45,732 bases of DNA, from contig JAJYXU010000152.1 of NCBI GenBank assembly GCA_021801605.1, positions 1 through 45,732 on the forward strand. Reading direction: 5' to 3'. Of the stretch, positions 38,626 to 45,732 are shown one piece after another. How positions within the stretch are numbered: the stretch's first letter is position 1; each line of letters starts with the position of its first letter. The position numbers were made by a program, and so were the translations under genes. The stretch comes from Bacteroidota bacterium (GTDB taxonomy: Bacteria > Bacteroidota > Ignavibacteria > Ignavibacteriales > Melioribacteraceae). The notes below the pieces were generated by a model. It was not told the origin of the DNA, did not search any database, and saw only the letters and a program-made list of their open reading frames with translations.

Positions 38626-39555
38626 ATGAACTCATACAAAAAACCGGAAGATGAAATAAAATTTAGAGAATTGTTGAAGAACCCAATCCGTTTATTTGGT
38701 TGGATATTTCCATTGTTCTTGGTTCTCATTCTCGCACTCGGAATTTATTTTGTTAAACATTTGAATGATATCTCATTCAATGTTCAGACAGTAGATGTTC
38801 CCGATTCAACTTTTATTAAGAAAGATATTGAGATGAAGAAAGGTGGTATAATAGCTGCTGTTGATCTCGAACTTGTAAAATCTCCAACACCAGAGTTCAT
38901 ATCAAAGGGGAAAGAATTATTTGATGCAAATTGCAAATCGTGTCATGGTGATAACGGAATTGGTGATGGACCGGCTGGCGCTGCATTGGTTAAGAAGCCG
39001 AGAAATTTCCACTCAACAGATGGTTGGACAAACGGACGTAACATTGATCAGATGTATAAAACCCTACAAGAAGGAATTACTAAAAATGGGATGCCTGCTT
39101 ATGAATATATTCCTTCGTCTGATAGATTCGCAATTATATCATATATAAGAACATTCGCTAAATTTCCGGAGATTACTTATGATCAATTGATTCCGCTTGA
39201 TGCAGCTTATAATCTGTCATCAGGAACAACCGTCCCTAATACGATACCTGTTGAAATTTCCGAAAATAAATTAGTCGAAGAATCATCTTCTCAAAACGAT
39301 TTGTTATTACGTTCTGAAAGTAAAATTTTTACTACACAAGAAAATCCAGGCGCAGATTTATTGAAAAAATCTTCCGTTGATTACAATAAAATATTTTCTA
39401 CGTTTATTAGATCAAATGCAAGTGTTAGTATGGAAAAATATGTTTCCGCTGTTTTAGCTAATCCTATAAGTGCCGGATTTAAACCAACAGTTGCACAATT
39501 TTCTAAAGGAGAATGGAAGCAATTGTACGATTACTTGAAAACAGTAACGATGTAA
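38626..39555 (+). CDS. Membrane-anchored c-type cytochrome with a C-terminal extension
   Basis: N-terminal TM anchor; FDANCKSCHGDNGIGDGPAGAAL...GMPAYEYIPSSDRFAIISYIRTF; about 120 aa beyond the heme domain. Confidence 0.88.
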   Translation: MNSYKKPEDEIKFRELLKNPIRLFGWIFPLFLVLILALGIYFVKHLNDISFNVQTVDVPDSTFIKKDIEMKKGGIIAAVDLELVKSPTPEFISKGKELFDANCKSCHGDNGIGDGPAGAALVKKPRNFHSTDGWTNGRNIDQMYKTLQEGITKNGMPAYEYIPSSDRFAIISYIRTFAKFPEITYDQLIPLDAAYNLSSGTTVPNTIPVEISENKLVEESSSQNDLLLRSESKIFTTQENPGADLLKKSSVDYNKIFSTFIRSNASVSMEKYVSAVLANPISAGFKPTVAQFSKGEWKQLYDYLKTVTM

Positions 39556-39563
39556 AATTATAT

Positions 39564-40337
39564 ATGAAAAACGCAAAACTATATCTAACAATATTCTTAT
39601 TGATTTCTTTTTCTTTGTATGCTCAAAAGAAAATTGAAGTTGGTATTGATGAAAAACTCGGCAATACATTACCTCTGGAGTTGCAATTTCAAACTTCGGA
39701 AGGGAAGACTGTTGCTCTGAGAGATATCATAACAAAACCAACATTAATAGCATTGGTTTATTATGAATGTCCCGGGATTTGCAATCCAATGCAATCGGAA
39801 CTTGCCTGGACTATTGATAAACTTCAGCTTGAACCGGGAAAAGATTTTCAAGTGATAAGCATTAGTTTCGATCATACTGAAATGCCGGCAGTTGCAGCTA
39901 AATGGAAGAAAAATTATCTGCTGACAATCAAAAGAAAATTTGATCAGAAGGATTGGATTTTTTTAACCGGCGATAGTCTCAGCATTCAAAAATTAACTTA
40001 TGCTTGCGGCTTCTATTTCAAACCGGCAGATAAGCAATTTGTACATGCCGCAACATTGATAACCGTTACACCTCAAGGAAAAATTTCACGCTATATCTTT
40101 GGTACAGATTTCAATCCGTTTGATGTAAAGATGGCATTGCTTGAAGCCGAAAGCGGCAAAACAAGTCCAACAATTTCTAAAGTCTTGACTTACTGTTTCA
40201 GTTATGACCCGAAGGGAAGACAATACACTTTGAACGTTACCCGAATTGTTGGCGCTGTAATGATAATTGGAATTGGAATATTTCTTGGCGTGCTATTGTT
40301 GAGAAAAAAAACTGTTCATCTAAAAAAAACAAATTAA
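39564..40337 (+). CDS. SCO1/SenC family copper chaperone
   Basis: ALVYYECPGICNPMQSELAW (CXXXC), DFQVISISFDHTEMPAVAAKWK, C-terminal TM; ATG at 39564. Confidence 0.92.
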   Translation: MKNAKLYLTIFLLISFSLYAQKKIEVGIDEKLGNTLPLELQFQTSEGKTVALRDIITKPTLIALVYYECPGICNPMQSELAWTIDKLQLEPGKDFQVISISFDHTEMPAVAAKWKKNYLLTIKRKFDQKDWIFLTGDSLSIQKLTYACGFYFKPADKQFVHAATLITVTPQGKISRYIFGTDFNPFDVKMALLEAESGKTSPTISKVLTYCFSYDPKGRQYTLNVTRIVGAVMIIGIGIFLGVLLLRKKTVHLKKTN

Positions 40338-40401
40338 TTGATTAGAAAAATTTTAGATATCAAAGCTGCGTAGATTATAATAAGAAGCAAAACCTTTGCA
40401 T

Positions 40402-40429
40402 CTTTGCGTGAAAAAGATTCCACGCAAAG
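40402..40429. repeat. Palindromic CTTTGCGTG/CACGCAAAG repeat upstream of coxI
   Basis: CTTTGCGTG (40402-40410) and CACGCAAAG (40421-40429) with flanking GCAAAGAACGCAGAG strings resembling the core at 11386-11432. Confidence 0.6.
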
Positions 40430-40512
40430 GTCGCAATGAAAGCGCAAAGAACGCAGAGCAAATAACCGGTTAATTCTAGAAGTATAAAAATTGTATTAAG
40501 GAGTAAGAATAA

Positions 40513-42141
40513 ATGGCTAATGATGTAGCCGTAAAATCTTTTTATCAAGAAAGTACAAATAAGTATAGCGGAATTCTTTCCTGGCTTTTAACAAAAGACC
40601 ATAAAAGAATTGGCTTGATGTACATGATTGCAATACTTGCTTTTTTTGTTGTTGGTGTTATAATTGGTTTGTTAATGCGGCTTGAATTGATTGCGCCCGG
40701 CAGAACAATTATGGATGCGCAAACCTATAATACATTATTCACTTTACACGGAGTGATAATGATATTCTTGTTCATCATTCCGGGTTTGCCTGCCATCTTC
40801 GGAAATTTTTTCTTACCAATCCAAATCGGTGCCCGCGATGTTGCTTTTCCGCGGCTAAATTTACTTTCTTGGTATATTTATATTATTGGTGCAATCTTAG
40901 TCCTTGTCTCACTATTCTTACCGGGCGGACCGATTGATACCGGTTGGACATTTTACATTCCTTACAGTGTTCGATCTACAACAAATGTTTCGATGGCACT
41001 TTTTGCAGCTTTTGTTCTCGGCTTCTCATCAATTTTAACCGGGTTAAATTTTATTACAACTGTTCACAGATTGCGCGCGCCTGGTATGGGATTTTTCAAA
41101 ATGCCCCTATTCGTTTGGGCAACTTATGCAACAGCTTGGATCCAAATTCTTGCTACACCGGTTATTGCATTAACAATTTTGTTAGTAATTCTTGAACGAA
41201 CATTCGGTGTTGGAATTTTTGATCCGGCACTTGGCGGCGATCCGATTTTATTTCAACATATGTTTTGGATCTATTCTCATCCCGCTGTCTATATAATGAT
41301 TTTACCGGCGATGGGCGTTGTCTCGGAAATCATTCCAACATTTTCCAGAAGAACAATTTTTGGTTACAAGGCAATTGCAATGTCGTCATTAGCTATTGCG
41401 TTTGTCGGCTATCTTGTGTGGGCTCATCATATGTTCTCAAGCGGAATGAGCGACACTGCACGATGGATCTTTTCATTGCTTACATTCATTGTTGCTCTTC
41501 CAAGCGGAGTCAAAATTTTTAACTGGGTTGCGACAATGTACAAAGGTTCTATCGATCCGCAAACGCCGTTTTTGTGGGTGATGAATTTTATCTTTTTGTT
41601 TTCGATTGGAGGATTGACCGGATTAGTACTTGGTTCACTGGCAACAGATATTCATCTAACAGACACATACTTTGTAGTTGCACACTTTCATTACGTAATG
41701 TTTGGCGGAACCGGAACAATTTTCTTTGCCGCACTTCATTATTGGTTTCCTAAAATGTTTGGAAAAATGTATAACAAGAAGTTTGCAAATATTGCGGTGG
41801 TGGCTTACTTCATTGGTTTCAATATGCTCTACTTCCCAAAATTTATTATGGGGTACATGGGCATGCCAAGAAGATATTACGATTATCTACCACAGTTCAC
41901 TATTTATCAAGAAATTTCTACCATCGGTTCATGGATTTTATCCGGAACAATTTTCTTTATAATAGGATATTTAATTCACGCTTTGAAATATGGGAAAAAA
42001 GCAACATCAAATCCTTGGGGTGGTGTAACATTAGAGTGGCATATTCCTTCTCCACCGCCGCTTGAGAATTTTGAAACGATTCCCATTGTTACTCATGAAC
42101 CATACGATTTCAGTCAGTTGAAGGAGATGAAGGATGAATAA
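40513..42141 (+). CDS. ctaD: Cytochrome c oxidase subunit I, A2-type
   Basis: WIYSHPAVYIMILPAMGVVSEI (YS motif in place of the HPEVY glutamate), WAHHMFSSGM, HLTDTYFVVAHFHYVMFGG. Confidence 0.96.
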   Translation: MANDVAVKSFYQESTNKYSGILSWLLTKDHKRIGLMYMIAILAFFVVGVIIGLLMRLELIAPGRTIMDAQTYNTLFTLHGVIMIFLFIIPGLPAIFGNFFLPIQIGARDVAFPRLNLLSWYIYIIGAILVLVSLFLPGGPIDTGWTFYIPYSVRSTTNVSMALFAAFVLGFSSILTGLNFITTVHRLRAPGMGFFKMPLFVWATYATAWIQILATPVIALTILLVILERTFGVGIFDPALGGDPILFQHMFWIYSHPAVYIMILPAMGVVSEIIPTFSRRTIFGYKAIAMSSLAIAFVGYLVWAHHMFSSGMSDTARWIFSLLTFIVALPSGVKIFNWVATMYKGSIDPQTPFLWVMNFIFLFSIGGLTGLVLGSLATDIHLTDTYFVVAHFHYVMFGGTGTIFFAALHYWFPKMFGKMYNKKFANIAVVAYFIGFNMLYFPKFIMGYMGMPRRYYDYLPQFTIYQEISTIGSWILSGTIFFIIGYLIHALKYGKKATSNPWGGVTLEWHIPSPPPLENFETIPIVTHEPYDFSQLKEMKDE

Positions 42142-42757
42142 TCATGCAGATAGTGCGGTTCATCAAATTCATCGGGATGATGTTGGCGCAAAGATGGGAA
42201 TGTGGCTTTTTCTCTTTACCGAAGTACTCCTATTCGGCGGAATGTTTTTAGTTTATGCTGTGTACCGTTACCAATATCCTTCTCAATTTCACCTTGCTGC
42301 TATGGAATTAAACACAGCCATGGGGACATTCAATACTATAATTCTATTAACAAGCAGTTTAACCGTAGCGCTTTCAATTGCCGCTCTTCAGAATGGAAAA
42401 AAAATCTTATCGTTGATTCTTCTTTCAGCTACATTATTATTTGCATTGATGTTTATGGTTGTAAAATATTTTGAATGGACGGCAAAAATATCTCACGGAA
42501 TTTACCCCGGCTCGCCGGAACTTTTAGCTAAACACAACGGACAAATTCTTTTCTTCGGATTGTACTATGTAATGACCGGTCTTCATGGACTTCACGTTTT
42601 AATTGGAATGATAGTTATTGCATTTATGATAGTTTTTGTAGCAAGAGATAAAGTAACAACAGATAATTATGTTAAGCTGGAAAACTCCGCTTTGTATTGG
42701 CACCTTGTAGATTTAATCTGGATTTTCTTATTTCCACTTTTCTATTTAATTCAGTAA
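42134..42757 (+). CDS. ctaE: Cytochrome c oxidase subunit III
   Basis: GAKMGMWLFLFTEVLLFGGMFLVYAVYR...YYVMTGLHGLHVLIGM...YWHLVDLIWIFLFPLFYLI. Confidence 0.94.
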   Translation: MNNHADSAVHQIHRDDVGAKMGMWLFLFTEVLLFGGMFLVYAVYRYQYPSQFHLAAMELNTAMGTFNTIILLTSSLTVALSIAALQNGKKILSLILLSATLLFALMFMVVKYFEWTAKISHGIYPGSPELLAKHNGQILFFGLYYVMTGLHGLHVLIGMIVIAFMIVFVARDKVTTDNYVKLENSALYWHLVDLIWIFLFPLFYLIQ

Positions 42758-42767
42758 GGAAATTTTC

Positions 42768-43052
42768 ATGAGCGTAGATAACAAACAACATATTGGTTAC
42801 GGTACATACATTTTAGTATGGCTCGCGCTTCTCGCTTTTACCTCGATTACTGTTACAATTGCAGGTGTGAGTCTTGGACGATATACTTTATTTATTGCAT
42901 TATCAATTGCGGCAATAAAATCTGCGCTTGTTATAAATATATTTATGCATATCAGATTTGATGAGCCGATCTTTAAAACGTTTCTAGCAATAAGCGGAGC
43001 TACGTTATTAATTATTTTTCTCCTAACGTTTTTCGATTATATTTATCGCTGA
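42768..43052 (+). CDS. Cytochrome c oxidase subunit IV-type small membrane protein
   Basis: YGTYILVWLALLAFTSITVTIAGVSLGRYTLFIALSIAAIKSALVINIFMHIRFD. Confidence 0.88.
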   Translation: MSVDNKQHIGYGTYILVWLALLAFTSITVTIAGVSLGRYTLFIALSIAAIKSALVINIFMHIRFDEPIFKTFLAISGATLLIIFLLTFFDYIYR

Positions 43053-43061
43053 GGAATATAA

Positions 43062-43682
43062 ATGGGAATATCTCCTACAACACATGCTGAGTCAGTTGAT
43101 TTCGTGATGTTATATATTGTTGCCATTTCTGTTGTTCTCCTTCTTGGGATTACAGCTACGATGGTCTATTTTGTTTTCAAGTACAATAGAAAGAAAGGGC
43201 ACGCTCCGGTTGATATTCATGGTAATCTTCTTCTTGAAGTGATATGGATAGTTATACCAACATTGCTGGTCCTTTCAATGTTTTATTTCGGCTACACAAG
43301 TTTTAGAGAAACAAGAGAAATTCCGGATAATCCTTTTGTTGTAAAAGTTACGGCGCGTATGTGGCAATTTAGTTTTGAATACCCGAATGGGAAAAAGACT
43401 GATACTCTCTACGTTCCCCTTAGCACAGGAATAGATTTGGAAATGCGGTCAATGGATGTTAATCACGCATTCTATATTCCGGCATTTAGAATTAAGGAAG
43501 ACATTATTTACGGTAAAACAAATCATTTATACTTTACGCCGAAAGAAGTAGGCGATTATGATGTAGCGTGTGCAGAGTACTGCGGTTTGAGTCACTCGGC
43601 AATGTACACAAAAGTAAAAGTTATTCATGATAACGAATTTACCACCTGGTATGGCAGTAATTGGCAACCCCAAAATAAATAG
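43062..43682 (+). CDS. ctaC: Cytochrome c oxidase subunit II (CuA)
   Basis: ARMWQFSFEYPNGKKTDTLYVP...DVNHAFYIPAFRIKEDIIYG...CAEYCGLSHSAMYTKVKV CuA ligand motif. Confidence 0.94.
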   Translation: MGISPTTHAESVDFVMLYIVAISVVLLLGITATMVYFVFKYNRKKGHAPVDIHGNLLLEVIWIVIPTLLVLSMFYFGYTSFRETREIPDNPFVVKVTARMWQFSFEYPNGKKTDTLYVPLSTGIDLEMRSMDVNHAFYIPAFRIKEDIIYGKTNHLYFTPKEVGDYDVACAEYCGLSHSAMYTKVKVIHDNEFTTWYGSNWQPQNK

Positions 43683-43750
43683 AACACAGATCATTATGAT
43701 GATTATGATCATAACAAATCATAAAAGATCATAAAAATCTGCGTTCTATT
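43678..43750. repeat. Palindromic repeat AATAGAAC...GTTCTATT overlapping the ctaC stop codon
   Basis: AATAGAACACAGATC...AATCTGCGTTCTATT; same arrangement as 6951-7037 (AATAGCAC...GTGCTATT). Confidence 0.75.
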
Positions 43751-43774
43751 AGCGAAAATATTAAGAGCAAAATT

Positions 43775-44659
43775 TTGTTGAAGCAATTGAAAAAACATAT
43801 TGCAATAATTTTAGAACTTGGAAAGGTTAGAATTACTTTCTTTGTTGCTTTCTCAACATCGGTAGGATATCTCTATCATTCGCGATCTGTTGATTTAACT
43901 ATGGTTCTTATTGCGATTGGTGTTTTTCTTTTAGCCTGTGGTTCTTCAGCTATCAATCATTATCAAGAACGATTTTCTGATGCAATGATGGAAAGAACAA
44001 AAGGAAGACCTATCCCATCCGGAAGAATTTCTAAACGATACGCAATTATAGTTTCAATCGCATTAGTTGTTATTGGATTGGGAATAATTTATTTCTCGTC
44101 AAATGTAACGGCATTACTACTCGGAGTAGCTGCATTAGTTTGGTATAACGTTATTTACACTCCTCTGAAAAAAAAATATGCATTAGCTGTTGTTCCCGGA
44201 TCAGTTATCGGCGCGCTTCCTCCAATGATCGGGTGGGTAGCATCCGGCGGTTATGTTTTTGATAAAGAGATTTTGGCTTTAGCTTTTTTCTTTTTTATCT
44301 GGCAAATACCTCATTTCTGGCTTCTGTTAATGATACATAGTAAAGATTATGAGAAAGCAGGTTTTCCAACTCTAACTAAAATATTCACTGATTTTCAATT
44401 AGGCAGAATTACATTTGTCTGGATTGCCGCTCTTGCAACAAGCTGTTTGTTAATCCCATTCTTATCTTTCTCTTCAAGTATTTACTCGATGATTACGATG
44501 TTTATTCTTGGTGCATGGCTGCTATGGCAAACAAAATCAATTCTCTCTAATTATCTTGAACGGTTAATTTTTAGAAAAGCATTCCTAAGAATTAATTTTT
44601 ATGTGCTTGCAGTAGTGGTAATTATTTCATTAGATAAATTATTTTTTAAAGTTTTTTAA
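43775..44659 (+). CDS. ctaB: Protoheme IX farnesyltransferase
   Basis: AINHYQERFSDAMMERTKGRPIPSGRIS...YNVIYTPLKKKYALAVVPGSVIGALPPMIGWVA; TTG start. Confidence 0.95.
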   Translation: MLKQLKKHIAIILELGKVRITFFVAFSTSVGYLYHSRSVDLTMVLIAIGVFLLACGSSAINHYQERFSDAMMERTKGRPIPSGRISKRYAIIVSIALVVIGLGIIYFSSNVTALLLGVAALVWYNVIYTPLKKKYALAVVPGSVIGALPPMIGWVASGGYVFDKEILALAFFFFIWQIPHFWLLLMIHSKDYEKAGFPTLTKIFTDFQLGRITFVWIAALATSCLLIPFLSFSSSIYSMITMFILGAWLLWQTKSILSNYLERLIFRKAFLRINFYVLAVVVIISLDKLFFKVF

Positions 44660-44670
44660 TTGGTCATATT

Positions 44671-45732
44671 ATGGATTTATTAGATCATTCGGTTTTACCT
44701 CAATCAGCGCATCACTTGATATTGCTTAGATATCTATTGTCGCTTACCTTCATTCTTTTCTTCCTATACGTGAGCATTATGTTCGGCTTGCTTGTCTATT
44801 CATTGTATTTTAGGAGAAAAGCAGAGAAGTCGGGTGAAAAAAAATATAAACGGTTTTCTAAAGAACTTATTGACCTAGTTACATTTAATAAAGTTGTTGC
44901 AATTGCATTTGGAGTGATTCCGCTTTTAAGCGCTGTGTTTGGTTATGCGCAGCTTTTGCACAACAGCGGCTTAAATGTTCCCGAATTCTTATTGCTTACT
45001 CTTCTAATATTGATAATTGCGCTATTTCTTGTTTACATATACAAATACACATTCCATCTAAAAGAAATTTTTCGGTTTGCTGAAGAAAAAAAAGAAGACA
45101 GCAAAAACGAAACGGATTTGACCGAAGAAATATCATCCTATTACTTCAAGACTGGAAGATTACATAAGCAAAGCGGTTTTTATGCAGTCATATTCTTGAC
45201 TATTGCTGTTTATCTTTTCTTGAGTACAGTCCAACTTGCATCGGATACAGCAAGATGGGAAAGTGGTAATAATCTCTTTGGACTAATTTTTTCGTTTTCG
45301 GCTTTGATTGATTTTTCCCAATTCATTGCTGGTGCTTTTGCAATTACATCCGCACTTATTTTATATCTTCAATTCAGTCCTAATAGTGAGGTTGGACTTG
45401 ATGCTAATTATAAATCGTTTGTTAAAAATTTTAGTTTGCGTTCCGGCTTAATCGCAACTCTTATTCTTCCTTTTATAATTGTTCTGAATGTTATGACCCG
45501 AGAGATAACATCGCTCTCATTTGATTTCTTCGGAGTTGTAGTTGTTGTACTAATACTTCTTTTGTTAGTTGCTACTATTTTCTACCAGATGATAAAAGAT
45601 CCCTCGATCAATTATAGTACAGTTCTAATTTTTCTGTTAGTGCTTGTATTTTTGTTTTTAGTGATTGAAGATCAGTTAGCTTTTGATAATTCCACAAAGA
45701 TGCAGACGGCAATTCTTGTTAAGGAATATGAT
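44671..45732 (+). CDS. Multi-TM membrane protein adjacent to the oxidase operon (3' truncated by window edge)
   Basis: ATG at 44671 opens a frame with no stop through 45732 (MDLLDHSVLPQSAHHLILLRYLLSLTFILFFLYVSIMFGLLVYSLYFRRK...). Confidence 0.7.
   Translation, partial: MDLLDHSVLPQSAHHLILLRYLLSLTFILFFLYVSIMFGLLVYSLYFRRKAEKSGEKKYKRFSKELIDLVTFNKVVAIAFGVIPLLSAVFGYAQLLHNSGLNVPEFLLLTLLILIIALFLVYIYKYTFHLKEIFRFAEEKKEDSKNETDLTEEISSYYFKTGRLHKQSGFYAVIFLTIAVYLFLSTVQLASDTARWESGNNLFGLIFSFSALIDFSQFIAGAFAITSALILYLQFSPNSEVGLDANYKSFVKNFSLRSGLIATLILPFIIVLNVMTREITSLSFDFFGVVVVVLILLLLVATIFYQMIKDPSINYSTVLIFLLVLVFLFLVIEDQLAFDNSTKMQTAILVKEYD

Noticed and set aside
1-45732. tRNA, rRNA, prophage or restriction/abortive-infection defence modules
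   Set aside because: None recognised by eye; no tRNA cloverleaf search could be run, so small RNA genes cannot be fully excluded.

Overview
The window looks like an AT-rich chromosome segment from the Bacteroidota/Ignavibacteria side of the tree. This is inferred from the T9SS-type 'NYPNPFNPTTTIRFSLP...' sorting domain, Bacteroidetes-like TTTG-N20-TAATTTTG promoter spacing, and an ACIII/A2-type oxidase locus; no database search was possible. Left to right it holds: (1) the C-terminal part of a T9SS-sorted protein; (2) a porin-pstSCAB-phoU operon behind a four-repeat, 11-bp-period Pho box; (3) a second, partly destroyed pst locus (pstC/pstA remnant, two tandem pstB, phoU); (4) LD-carboxypeptidase; (5) hydG and hydE; (6) a TPR lipoprotein and a DUF58 protein; (7) an accessory islet with integron-cassette-like boundaries interrupted by a truncated IS110-family transposase; (8) a NamZ/DUF1343 gene and a partial folate-linked histidine-degradation set (cyclodeaminase, ftcD, hutI) on the minus strand; (9) glgA, gmhB-like, a lipoprotein, an outer-membrane protein, glyA, tatC and a polyprenyl synthase; (10) an Alternative Complex III operon (actA, small ORF, actB, actC, fused actDE, actF), a cytochrome c, SCO, an A2-type cytochrome oxidase (I-III-IV-II), ctaB and a truncated membrane protein. 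The observations I rate highest are the two tandem PstB paralogs with complementary motif loss (one lacks the Q-loop Gln and H-switch His, the other lacks LSGGQ), which predicts an asymmetric heterodimeric ATPase; and the attC-like cassette boundaries with an IS110 remnant in one site. Several families of dispersed palindromic intergenic repeats are also present, one of which supplies the likely start codon of the namZ-like gene.
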